The notes beneath the pieces were generated by a model. That model was not told the origin of the DNA. It did not search any database and saw only the letters and a program-made list of their open reading frames with translations. From JAUMBM01 sp964441755 (GTDB lineage: Bacteria > Bacteroidota > Bacteroidia > Chitinophagales > Saprospiraceae): a stretch of DNA of 64,000 bases. Of the stretch, positions 8,283 through 16,405 are shown one piece after another. Each line of letters starts with the position of its first letter. Within the stretch, counting starts at the first letter, position 1. A program made the translations under genes and the position numbers. The stretch spans positions 557,365 to 621,364 of the forward strand of contig CAYTVG010000001.1 in assembly GCA_964441755.1 (NCBI GenBank). Direction: 5' to 3'.

Positions 8283-8897
8283 TCAGAGCGCCCAGTTCTT
8301 ACCACCGGTTGCCTCCTCGAGCGGCATACAACCTATATAGTCACCGGGTACCGGATCATAGGCCAGAAACTCGGTCCCTATGCGCATGCTGCTGAAGTAG
8401 CCTCCAATGATAAGCTCTTTGCACTGCAGCCAGAACGGCCAGCGCTTTTCGGCCTCATCTTCATCAGCGGGTGGCGGAAGCTCAGCCAGTTTTTCGGCCT
8501 CAGCTTTGGCGGTAGTATCCACCGTGTTGAGCCAGCTAAGCTGTGTAGCTGCTTCCAGCTCCGTGAAAGACTTGCCATTGGCCTGCTGGCAGTCGGCTGC
8601 CAGTGCTGCGAGTCGTGTACGGAACAGGTCGCGCGAGAAAGGCCGGAAAATGGCGGAAACGGTCTGATCAATGAAAGCAGCTACGCCCACTTCCGCGGCT
8701 CCCGGTGTATCGGAAGCAGGGAGGGTTGTTTCTGCCAGCGCTGTGATGAGCGCATATTCTTCCGGTGTGAGGAATACCGGCATGTAATCATCGGCAGGCT
8801 CTGCTGTACAGCCTGCCATAAGGGCGCTGATGAGCGGAGCCGAGACGGCAAATCCGGTCATGTAGGCCGTATATTTGAGAATTTCTCTTCTGGTCAT
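8283..8897 (-). CDS. Gluconate 2-dehydrogenase subunit 3 family protein
   Basis: A 204-residue exported protein. The N-terminus has a twin-arginine-like element MTRREILKYTAYMTGF, a hydrophobic stretch and then LISALMAGC, a possible lipobox. The mature part, with YALITALAETTLPASDTPGAAEVGV, matches the gluconate 2-dehydrogenase subunit 3 family, the small partner needed for export and activity of membrane-bound FAD sugar dehydrogenases. It follows the GMC gene with 24 bp between them, the usual pairing. In known three-subunit enzymes a multihaem cytochrome passes electrons to quinone; none is encoded here. The substrate is likely a sugar or polyol, which is inference. Confidence 0.87.
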   Translation of the reverse strand: MTRREILKYTAYMTGFAVSAPLISALMAGCTAEPADDYMPVFLTPEEYALITALAETTLPASDTPGAAEVGVAAFIDQTVSAIFRPFSRDLFRTRLAALAADCQQANGKSFTELEAATQLSWLNTVDTTAKAEAEKLAELPPPADEDEAEKRWPFWLQCKELIIGGYFSSMRIGTEFLAYDPVPGDYIGCMPLEEATGGKNWAL

Positions 8898-8921
8898 GAT
8901 GGCAGTTTTTGCAAGTGATTC

Positions 8922-10643
8922 CTACAGATTCATCTTTTTGAGCTCGTCTACTGCGTAGTTGGCAGCCCTGGCGGTAAGTGCCATATAGGTCAGCGAGGGG
9001 TTCTGGCAACCAGCCGAAGTCATGCAGGCACCATCGGTGACAAACACGTTGGGAGCATCCCACACCTGGTTGTTGCCGTTGAGCACACTGTTTTTCGGGC
9101 TGCGCCCCATGCGTGCTGTTCCCATTTCGTGTATGCCCAAGCCCGGCCACGACTGATCATCATAGGTTTTGACATCCTTGAAACCGGCAGCTTCGAGCAT
9201 CTCAGCAGCATTGTTCATCATATCGGGCCGCATACGGCGCTCATTGTCTTTAAACTCGGCATCCATGGTGAGCGTTGGCAGACCATGCTTGTCGGTTACG
9301 TCAAAATTGAGCATAACGCGGTTGTCCTCGTACGGCAGGCATTCAGCAAAAGCGGTGACTCCCAGTCGCCAGGGGCCGGGTGTAAACAGCTTGGCTTTGA
9401 GTTCGGCACCCAGGCCCATTTCCAGTTCTTTCACGCCCTGCCACCAGTTTGCACGACTTGCACCACCCTGATAGCCGAAGCCCCGCAGGTAATCCCGCTT
9501 ACTGTCCTTGTCGAGGTTTTGAAAGCGGGGGATATAAATACCATTGGGACGACGTCCTTTGTAGTATTGGTCATCAAACCCATCGTATACACCTTCTGCA
9601 CCACAACGGAAGTGGTGGTCCATGACATTTCTGCCCAGTTGTCCGCTGCCGCTGCCCAGTCCTTCAGGGAAGGCATCGCTGCGGGTATTCATCAGGATAT
9701 ACGTGCTGGCAAAAGCCGATGCGCAAAGGAAAACAATGCGGGCAAAGAACTCGTGCTCCTCTCCGGTCTCAGCATCTCTCACGCGAACCCCCTTGGCCTT
9801 TTTGGTGGCGGGATCGTAGATGAGCGAGTATACAATGCTGTTGGGACGAAGGGTCATGTTGCCTGTCGCTTCCGCTGCCGGAATCGTACTTGCATTGCTG
9901 CTGAAATAGGCGCCGTAGGGACAGCCGCGGATGCAGCGGTTGCGGTTTTGGCATTTACCCCGGGTGCCGTGGATGGCGGGATCCGGCTGTGTGAGGTGAG
10001 CCGTACGGCCGATGGTAATCACACGGCCATTAAAATTTTTCGCAACAGCCGACTTGAAGTGTTTTTCGACACAGTTGAGTTCCATAGGCGGCAAAAATTT
10101 GCCGTCCGGCAGGTGTGCCAGGCCCTCTGCCTGTCCACTTACACCAGCAAAACGCTCAACGTAATCATACCAAGGCGCCAGGTCCTTATAGCGTATGGGC
10201 CAGTCCGTAGCGATGCCGTCCTTTGCATTGGCCTCAAAGTCGAGATCGCTAAGGCGATAGCTCTGCCGGCCCCACATCAGCGACCGTCCCCCTACATGGT
10301 AACCGCGTATCCAGTCGACACGCTTCATTTCCGTATAGGGATTTTCGTCGTCTTTTACGAACCAATGCTTACTGGACTGCCGAATGGCATAGCCTGTACG
10401 CTGCTGTACGTAGTAGTGCTTTTTGAGCTCCTCCTGGGGTACCTGGTCTCTGTGTTCCAAATCCCAGGGATCAAGACCAGCCGTGGGGTACTCGCCATGG
10501 CGTACCATCCTGCCCCGCTCCAGCACCAATGTCTTTAAACCTTTTTCGGTGAGCTCTTTTGCAGCCCACCCGCCGCTGATACCTGTGCCAACTACTATAG
10601 CATCATAGGTAACTTCAGCCTCTCCTTTCGAATTGAAGAACAT
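8922..10643 (-). CDS. GMC family oxidoreductase (membrane sugar dehydrogenase large subunit-like)
   Basis: A 573-residue flavoprotein. Near residue 15 is the FAD-binding motif YDAIVVGTGISGGWAAKEL, followed by TLVLERG. The C-terminal active-site region reads GIHEMGTARMG and then CQNPSLTYMALTARAA, which supply the catalytic His and Asn positions of GMC enzymes. CQNRNRCIRGCPYGAYF near 270 is the Cys-rich segment seen in gluconate/fructose dehydrogenase large subunits. I place the start at the ATG at 10643, because a -7 box TACCTTTG overlaps the alternative TTG at 10676. Together with the following subunit 3 gene it probably forms a periplasmic sugar or polyol dehydrogenase. Confidence 0.88.
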   Translation of the reverse strand: MFFNSKGEAEVTYDAIVVGTGISGGWAAKELTEKGLKTLVLERGRMVRHGEYPTAGLDPWDLEHRDQVPQEELKKHYYVQQRTGYAIRQSSKHWFVKDDENPYTEMKRVDWIRGYHVGGRSLMWGRQSYRLSDLDFEANAKDGIATDWPIRYKDLAPWYDYVERFAGVSGQAEGLAHLPDGKFLPPMELNCVEKHFKSAVAKNFNGRVITIGRTAHLTQPDPAIHGTRGKCQNRNRCIRGCPYGAYFSSNASTIPAAEATGNMTLRPNSIVYSLIYDPATKKAKGVRVRDAETGEEHEFFARIVFLCASAFASTYILMNTRSDAFPEGLGSGSGQLGRNVMDHHFRCGAEGVYDGFDDQYYKGRRPNGIYIPRFQNLDKDSKRDYLRGFGYQGGASRANWWQGVKELEMGLGAELKAKLFTPGPWRLGVTAFAECLPYEDNRVMLNFDVTDKHGLPTLTMDAEFKDNERRMRPDMMNNAAEMLEAAGFKDVKTYDDQSWPGLGIHEMGTARMGRSPKNSVLNGNNQVWDAPNVFVTDGACMTSAGCQNPSLTYMALTARAANYAVDELKKMNL

Positions 10644-10673
10644 AGAAGTCTGATCATTTGTTAGCGATAGCTT

Positions 10674-10681
10674 CAAAGGTA
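10674..10681 (-). promoter_or_regulatory. -7 box for the GMC dehydrogenase operon
   Basis: TACCTTTG read on the minus strand fits TAnnTTTG exactly and lies 31 nt upstream of the ATG at 10643. No TTTG is seen at the right -33 distance, so this is a partial promoter call. Confidence 0.5.
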
Positions 10682-10805
10682 TAAATTCAATTTGTATTTT
10701 TATTGGCTATGTGGTGAAAATATCGGAAAAGGATGCAAGTGCAAAATGTATGTCGGTTGCTGTGAGGCCACCAGCAGGCAATACCGCTCAGATGCAGCCA
10801 TAGGA

Positions 10806-10840
10806 AAAGGGCGACGAGAGAAGTTCTCTTGTCGCCCTTT
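10806..10840. terminator. Hairpin downstream of the secreted protein gene
   Basis: A 17-bp stem with one G-T pair (AAAGGGCGAC outer arm) in a 404-bp gap between the divergently read ends at 10643 and 11048. Read on the minus strand it ends in TTTT, so it would stop transcription from the gene ending at 11048. The rest of the gap holds no credible gene. Confidence 0.6.
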
Positions 10841-11047
10841 CGGAATGGTGTCTATTGTAGTATCAATTTTTTTTCCTATTACAAAGAGTCTAGTATGATT
10901 GAGAAACAAATTTAACGTTGCCGCTGCACTCCTGTACCTTCCCTCGCCGAAGAAATCTGTGGCGATTCAAACATACCAGAAACAACCGGCTATCTTTTAT
11001 TACCCTTCCGGGCTACATACACTCACTGAAGCATCAAAATACAAGGA

Positions 11048-12235
11048 CTAGTTGCCGAGCATATTGACTGTCTGTAAAGTAGACTGGAATCCCTGTGTAC
11101 CCAGCAGGATACCAATTTTTGTGCGGACAAACAAGCCGCCCTTCCAGTCGCCCCACTTCTCATACGTCATGTGGCTGGAGAACTGAACCTTAGTGCGAAT
11201 CAAGGTCAGATACATATCCATTACCTCATAGCGACTGCCATTGGGGAAGTAGGTAGAACCGTTGAATACGGTACCCTGGCCTACGCGGAAACCTGAGCGC
11301 ATCGTACCGGCAGAAGTGACAGCCTGCAGACCTGTTTCAGCGAAACCACCGAAACCGGTTGTGGCACCCTTATTATCAGGGTTAACCAGAAAAGCACCAT
11401 TGTATACGAACTCATAATACTTAGGGAAGAGCGTACCACCCAGCGTACCGCCACCGATGAAACCCGTGAAACGATTGGCAGGACCCGCACGACCGATGGT
11501 TGCATAAGCGCCAAAGTGACCATTGGCACTAAACAGCGTTGCACCACTGGGTGCTGTGATATTGGGGGCAGTCTCCGGCCAGTTGGTATTGTTGGGACCC
11601 GTTCCGTCGCCACCGAAGTACACCTCTGCACCGAAACCGAATGAGAAAGGCAGATCAGCCCTTGGATTCGCCTGCACAAAGATACCGCCGGAAGTGCCTG
11701 ACATGGTCTCGTCGAAAACGCGGGCATTGACAGTTTGCTGTACCGTACCGCCTACCGAAATCTGAGAAGGGGCCGCCGTGCGAATCGCGTTCCAGATATT
11801 ATCTACGGTATTTTGCTTGCCGGTATTGGGATCGAGGTTGAGCGTACCGTTGGCCGTAGCGCGCAGACCATTGGTCGCACCAAAGCTGGGCTGACCAGGC
11901 TGAAGCTGCAGAACGATAACCGGATTAATCAGACCAAAACCTGTACCATTGACCTGAGCCTCTGCACCAGGACCTTCTGTCTGGTAGCCGGCGCGGATAA
12001 AGTTGAATGCCTGAAAAATCTCCTGGCTGGTACCCGGCGTGGTCTCTGTGCCCAGATACTGGCCAAGTAAAGCTTCCGTATCATTCCAGGTGCCCGTGAG
12101 CGGGTCAAAGGTGTAGTTGGGATTGTTACTGATCGCCTGGTAGAAGTTCAACCTCACATCTCCCCAGTTTTGAGCAGAGAGGAAGCTGATACTGCTGAAA
12201 AATAACAAGCCCGCGGCTAAAATGTAATTTTTCAT
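11048..12235 (-). CDS. Secreted or outer-membrane protein of unknown function
   Basis: A 395-residue protein not recognised as any family. A signal peptide, MKNYILAAGLLFFSSISFLSAQ, precedes the mature part. The body is rich in Gly, Asn, Thr and aromatic residues with alternating hydrophobic stretches such as FSFGFGAEVYFGG, FTGFIGGGTLGG and GLFVRTKIGILLG, which suggest a beta-rich, possibly barrel-forming outer-membrane protein. There is no T9SS domain at the end. Codon use looks even and biased, as in well-expressed genes. It is a single-gene unit with a long upstream region. Confidence 0.75.
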   Translation of the reverse strand: MKNYILAAGLLFFSSISFLSAQNWGDVRLNFYQAISNNPNYTFDPLTGTWNDTEALLGQYLGTETTPGTSQEIFQAFNFIRAGYQTEGPGAEAQVNGTGFGLINPVIVLQLQPGQPSFGATNGLRATANGTLNLDPNTGKQNTVDNIWNAIRTAAPSQISVGGTVQQTVNARVFDETMSGTSGGIFVQANPRADLPFSFGFGAEVYFGGDGTGPNNTNWPETAPNITAPSGATLFSANGHFGAYATIGRAGPANRFTGFIGGGTLGGTLFPKYYEFVYNGAFLVNPDNKGATTGFGGFAETGLQAVTSAGTMRSGFRVGQGTVFNGSTYFPNGSRYEVMDMYLTLIRTKVQFSSHMTYEKWGDWKGGLFVRTKIGILLGTQGFQSTLQTVNMLGN

Positions 12236-12807
12236 GTCATATTAGAATTTAATGCTTCATTGAATCGTACTGAAATACCGCACACCTTTAATCCGTATAC
12301 GGAAGAAATGTGCAAAGGTTACGGCAACCAAGAAAAATTATCGCACGACACTATAGCCCTGGACGGGATATGTGGATGAATTACGTTACTTGGTGCGATT
12401 GAGCAGTGTTTGCGTGGAAAGCTAGTAAGACCGGAGTAATCAATACAGTTACGTAAGCCGAGTAATAAACGCTTGATGGAAAGTATCAGAAATAACTCCG
12501 GAAAACTGCCTGAGTGGGATGTAAATAGCTTTTGGTTAACAAAGATAATTACTCACTACTTAATAAACAAGTATATGTGATAAAAAACATAAAATTAATA
12601 TACATGGAGTTAGCTGAAGTTAGCGGTCAGGTTTGGGGCTGCAGGGGCGCGCGCGGAGCCGGTCAGGGATTTTCTGCCGCAAACAAAGCGAATGTCACAG
12701 CCCGGGCGTTTTTGCAGTGGCAGCGCCGACACTATTGACCAAAGGCAGGAACCGAAAACAAAGGGTCGTCCGGAGGTTTTTTTGGGGGGGGGATCCGGTA
12801 AGTACGC
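12236..12807. other. 572-bp intergenic region with G tract
   Basis: The part near 12236-12310 is the upstream region of the secreted-protein gene. The middle is AT-rich without a gene. At 12777-12792 seven T are followed by nine G, 16 bp past the stop of the NTF2-like gene. On the minus strand this reads C9-A7. Small frames on the plus strand here have no family features. Confidence 0.4.
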
Positions 12808-13245
12808 TCAGTCGGGGATACGTGTTGACTGCCAACTGTTGAGTTGCCAAACTCCCTTTTTTTGGGTGTATACAGCGGTGTAGCGCAGGCGCACATCGAA
12901 GGAGCGTTGGCTGTAAAGACCTTCAACCCTGACAATGCCGTTGACGATTGCCTGCCGGCGACCGATTTTGCGCAGCTGCCGGTCGGGTTCGGCCTGCATA
13001 AGCTGGTAGACGATGCGGCCGCTGCGGATGCTCTCTAGGAAATCAGCCCGGCGCTCGACCAAGGCATTGGAGTGAATATATACCAGCGAGTCATGGAGCA
13101 TCTTATCCAGTTGCCGGGTATCGCGGGCAATCTGGGCGGCAAAGCGGGCGTCTTCTGCGGCCAGCAGGGCAGACTGAGCCTGCAGCTGCGACAGCTGCAG
13201 GCTCAGCAATAGCCCGGGTATGATCCACAATGCCTGAGTACTCAT
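12808..13245 (-). CDS. NTF2-like / DUF4440 family protein, exported
   Basis: A 145-residue protein with a signal peptide (MSTQALWIIPGLLLSLQLS then QLQAQ). The mature part follows the SnoaL/DUF4440 pattern: an N-terminal helix AAEDARFAAQIARDTRQLD, then LHDSLVYIHSNALVERRADFLESIRSG, and terminal strands ending GVWQLNSWQSTRI. These cone-shaped folds bind small ligands or act as minor enzymes; the role here is unknown. The ATG at 13245 overlaps the stop of thiL by four bases (ATGA), so the two genes are translationally coupled. Confidence 0.8.
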   Translation of the reverse strand: MSTQALWIIPGLLLSLQLSQLQAQSALLAAEDARFAAQIARDTRQLDKMLHDSLVYIHSNALVERRADFLESIRSGRIVYQLMQAEPDRQLRKIGRRQAIVNGIVRVEGLYSQRSFDVRLRYTAVYTQKKGVWQLNSWQSTRIPD

Positions 13246-14312
13246 GGTGCAGCGGGGGGGGGATTTTCTGACTGAAAGTGTATCCACCCCTGTGCCTTCA
13301 GGGGGTGGATGTTACCGCCCTTGGTATGGAGCATAACGCCCTCAGCCGCTTCGGTCATCTCACCCATGATATAGATATCCGGCAAGTACTTGATTTTTTC
13401 AATATCCTTGGGATCTATGGTAAACAACAACTCATAGTCCTCCCCGCCGCTCAGCGCACAGCTCACAGGATCAAGGCCAAACTTGATGGCCATAAGCTGC
13501 GCATCAGGATGGACAGGGATGCCACTTTCTTCAACATAAGCACCCAGTCCGCTTGCCCGGCACAGATGAAAAAGTTCGCTGGCCAGCCCGTCGGAAACAT
13601 CAATCATGGCGGTCGGGATGAGCCTGTTTTTTTCGAAAGCCTCAATAACATCCCGCCGCGCCTCCGGCTTGAGCTGTCGGCCCACCAGATAGGCCTGGTT
13701 TTCGAGGTCGGGCTGTATAGAAGGGTCGGAAAGGAAGAGCTGCTTTTCCCGCTCGAGGATTTGCAGCCCCAGGTAGGCAGCACCAAGATCGCCTGTAACA
13801 CAGATCAGGTCACCCGCACGTGCCTCCGACCGCCTGACCACCTTGTCGGCAGCTACCTGACCGATAGCGGTGACACTGATGACGAGTCCCCGGGGAGAGG
13901 CGGTCGTATCGCCACCCACCAGATCTACATGATAGTGCTTGCAGGCGGCATAGATACCCTCGTAGAGCTCCTCAACCGCTTCGACAGAAAATCTGTTGGA
14001 AAGTGCCAGTGAAACTGTTATCTGCTGAGGGCGGGCATTCATAGCATAGATGTCCGACAGATTAACCACCACGGACTTGTAACCGAGGTGTTTGAGGGGC
14101 ATGTACATCAAATCGAAGTGGATGCCTTCGACCAGCATGTCTGTCGAGACCACAGTCAGCAGCTCTCTATTGTCAATGAGTGCAGCATCATCGCCGACCC
14201 CCAGCACCGTTGAGGGCTGCGTGCGCATTGCCTTACCGGCGGTGAGCCTGTCGATGAGCCCGAACTCGCCCAGCGTTCCGATTTCTGTTCTCGAAACAGA
14301 GGTATCGTTCAT
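13242..14312 (-). CDS. thiL: Thiamine-phosphate kinase
   Basis: A 356-residue cytoplasmic enzyme that phosphorylates thiamine monophosphate to thiamine pyrophosphate with ATP, the last step of cofactor synthesis. It has the expected motifs in order: VLGVGDDAALID near residue 38, STDMLVEGIHFD near 57, YKSVVVNLSDIYAMNA near 79, VDLVGGDTT near 130, ICVTGDLGAAYLG near 170 and IDVSDGLASELFHL near 240. The C-terminus contains a run of nine C (13254-13262) coding for PPP, which is a slippage-prone tract just before the stop. It is the first gene of a two-gene unit with the NTF2-like protein. Confidence 0.95.
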   Translation of the reverse strand: MNDTSVSRTEIGTLGEFGLIDRLTAGKAMRTQPSTVLGVGDDAALIDNRELLTVVSTDMLVEGIHFDLMYMPLKHLGYKSVVVNLSDIYAMNARPQQITVSLALSNRFSVEAVEELYEGIYAACKHYHVDLVGGDTTASPRGLVISVTAIGQVAADKVVRRSEARAGDLICVTGDLGAAYLGLQILEREKQLFLSDPSIQPDLENQAYLVGRQLKPEARRDVIEAFEKNRLIPTAMIDVSDGLASELFHLCRASGLGAYVEESGIPVHPDAQLMAIKFGLDPVSCALSGGEDYELLFTIDPKDIEKIKYLPDIYIMGEMTEAAEGVMLHTKGGNIHPLKAQGWIHFQSENPPPAAP

Positions 14313-14383
14313 GAAGTTAGTTATTGACGGCGGCTCTGCCGGCTGTTGCAGGCCAACAGCCGGCAGGGTCGCCTTACTGAAGT

Positions 14384-15553
14384 TTATTGGCCCTGAATAT
14401 TGCGGATGAGGACCTGTACCGTGCGCATAGCGATAGCGTCGTTACTCTGCTTAGTAATCTCCAGTGCGCGGTTGGCAGCCGCGAGGGCTTCCTCCTTTTT
14501 GCCACGCTGGTTGAGGATACTGGCATAAGTATAAAAATAGCGATAGCCTTCTCCGCGAACGGTAGCCTTTTGTGCGACCTCTTCAGCCAGCGCCATACTG
14601 CGGTCATCTCCGTTGAAGCGGCCGACCGTACGCTCAGCCAGCTTGAGGAGTGCGACGGGGTCGTCCTGTATGGTACGGGCATAGGCCTGTGCCGCTTTGG
14701 TATAACCGGCTGCGTCATTGTGCTCTGCGCAGTAGTCCATCTCCGTTTCGATTTCAAAGGCGGCTGCTTTTGCCGGGTAGTGCGCCTTCATGCTGTCCCA
14801 GGTTTTGGTCAGCAGTTCGTGGTCTTTAAACTCGCGTGCCTTAGCAGCCGTATTTTTACAGGCGGTGAGCACCTGCGCATTGAAGGCATCCTGTCCGACC
14901 AGCGCTACTGCCTGCTTTTTGTGTTCGATGAGCAGGTCGAACAAGCGGCTGTCCATCTCCGTAGCAGCGAGCAGCAGGTAGCGGAGATTATCGGGCGTAT
15001 TGAGATTTTGCTGGCCGCGCACATATTCATTAGCGACGCGCAGGTGGGGCTGGTTGTTGCGAATCATAGCCCTGGTATACTTATAGACGAGTGCTGCGCT
15101 GCGATCACCAGCCTCATAAGCAGCCGCGTAGGTCTCAATAGGATCCATCTTGGCAACGGCCTGCTGCCCATGCTGAATGAGCTGATCGACCTGCATAGCA
15201 CCGCGCATGGTGTGCACTTCTTCGTCATTGCCATTGATAAAAAAGAAAGTCGGGTAGGCCGTCACGCGGTGTTTGGCGCGGAAAGAGGCACTTTCATCCT
15301 TCTCCATATCCAGCTTGACGGATATAAAGTTTTGGTTAAAAAATTCCCCCACGCGCTCGTCGGGAAAAATGTTGGCAGTCATGTATTTGCAGGGTCCGCA
15401 CCAGACAGTGTAGGCATCTATGAAGATGAGCTTGTCCTGGCGGCTGGCTTCAGCAAGTGCTTCTTCCCAGCTACCCTTAAAAAATTCGATGCCGGCGCCG
15501 GCACCACGGGAGATGCTGGCCAGGATTAGTACGATTACAAACCAGTTGCGCAT
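14384..15553 (-). CDS. Thioredoxin-fold protein with C-terminal TPR-like helices
   Basis: A 389-residue exported protein. After a signal peptide (MRNWFVIVLILASISRGAGA) comes a thioredoxin domain with the redox motif WCGPCKYM near residue 51 and the cis-Pro in TAYPTFFFING near 97. Residues 150-389 are helical and end with a TPR-like pair (YRYFYTYASILNQRGKKEEALAAANRALE). Periplasmic proteins of this kind reduce or rearrange disulfides; the helical part may recruit clients. It is on the same strand as the preceding TPR lipoprotein gene, separated by 140 bp that include a hairpin. Confidence 0.85.
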   Translation of the reverse strand: MRNWFVIVLILASISRGAGAGIEFFKGSWEEALAEASRQDKLIFIDAYTVWCGPCKYMTANIFPDERVGEFFNQNFISVKLDMEKDESASFRAKHRVTAYPTFFFINGNDEEVHTMRGAMQVDQLIQHGQQAVAKMDPIETYAAAYEAGDRSAALVYKYTRAMIRNNQPHLRVANEYVRGQQNLNTPDNLRYLLLAATEMDSRLFDLLIEHKKQAVALVGQDAFNAQVLTACKNTAAKAREFKDHELLTKTWDSMKAHYPAKAAAFEIETEMDYCAEHNDAAGYTKAAQAYARTIQDDPVALLKLAERTVGRFNGDDRSMALAEEVAQKATVRGEGYRYFYTYASILNQRGKKEEALAAANRALEITKQSNDAIAMRTVQVLIRNIQGQ

Positions 15554-15638
15554 AAGACAGTTAATTTATGAAGAGGGTTAAATATATTGTGATTCATCAG
15601 GCTTTGTGCATGGTATTACAGTCAGAGGGCCCGGGTTT

Positions 15639-15674
15639 GCGAGCCTTGGACAATCTGACATATCCAAGGCTTGC
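15639..15674. terminator. Hairpin between TPR lipoprotein and thioredoxin genes
   Basis: A 12-bp stem with one G-T pair (15639-15650 with 15663-15674) around a 12-nt loop, preceded and followed by GC-rich bases that can extend it. It sits 20 bp beyond the stop of the lipoprotein gene on the minus strand. Confidence 0.55.
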
Positions 15675-15693
15675 GGGCGTGACACACAGTTTA

Positions 15694-16239
15694 TTATTGC
15701 GGTGCCTGTTGTTTAAAACCATCGATCAGCTCCGCATCCGTTTTGCCGGCTTTGCAGTTTTCGTGTAGCAGCCGGGCGTCTTTATACAAATAATGTGACG
15801 GGTAGCGCTGCATAAATGCCTCATAGATGGGCACGGCAGCTTTGGGGTTTTGCAGATCCTGCTCTGTGATGAGTGCCTGCAGGAACAACGCTTCGGGGGC
15901 GAGCTTGTAGTCAGCATAGCGTTCGTTGACTTCAGCCCACAACCGGATGGCGAGTCCGTAGTCACGCACGCCCCGTGCCACCTCTGCTGCTTTGAAGAGA
16001 TAGACCGGCGCGAGCGAATCACCGGGAAGAGAACGCGCATATTGCTCGTATTGTTGTATCAGCAGTCTGCTGCGTTCAAAATCAATATCTTCAGCTGCCG
16101 ACTGGGCGAGTTCCTTCTCCAGTGCCTCAATGGCCACCTTGCGGTCCTGATTGACATCCCAGCCACCACTGCTGTCCTTCTTTTTACACGAAAAAATGAG
16201 CACAGCCAGCATGCCCACGATTATCATCCCTCTGCTCAT
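15694..16239 (-). CDS. TPR-containing lipoprotein
   Basis: A 181-residue protein beginning MSRGMIIVGMLAVLIFSC, a signal peptide ending in a lipobox whose Cys would be lipidated, followed by KKK. The mature part has two to three TPR-like helix pairs, for example LAPVYLFKAAEVARGVRDYGLAIRLW written in pieces as ARGVRDYGLAIRLWAEVNER and AAVPIYEAFMQRYPSHYLYK. Proteins of this type scaffold envelope complexes. The ATG at 16239 is preferred over an upstream start because it places the hydrophobic segment at the N-terminus. It is divergent from the helicase gene. Confidence 0.8.
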   Translation of the reverse strand: MSRGMIIVGMLAVLIFSCKKKDSSGGWDVNQDRKVAIEALEKELAQSAAEDIDFERSRLLIQQYEQYARSLPGDSLAPVYLFKAAEVARGVRDYGLAIRLWAEVNERYADYKLAPEALFLQALITEQDLQNPKAAVPIYEAFMQRYPSHYLYKDARLLHENCKAGKTDAELIDGFKQQAPQ

Positions 16240-16405
16240 CGCCTGGTTTTTTTGCAAAAATAGGCGTTTTTGTGGTAGCAATGGCAGGGATGGCAGTGAA
16301 ATGGCACACTTTCGCAGGCAAGTACCCGGCTCCTGCTATGCGGCCGGGCATTTTGCTGCCATTTGTGCAAATATTAGTATCTTTCGATGTAAATAACCGA
16401 CGACT

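Noticed and set aside
9129..10538. Long plus-strand frame opposite the GMC dehydrogenase
   Set aside because: Antisense to a firm flavoprotein gene, with no family features.
14387..15529. Long plus-strand frame opposite the thioredoxin gene
   Set aside because: Antisense to the WCGPCKYM-containing gene, without motifs.
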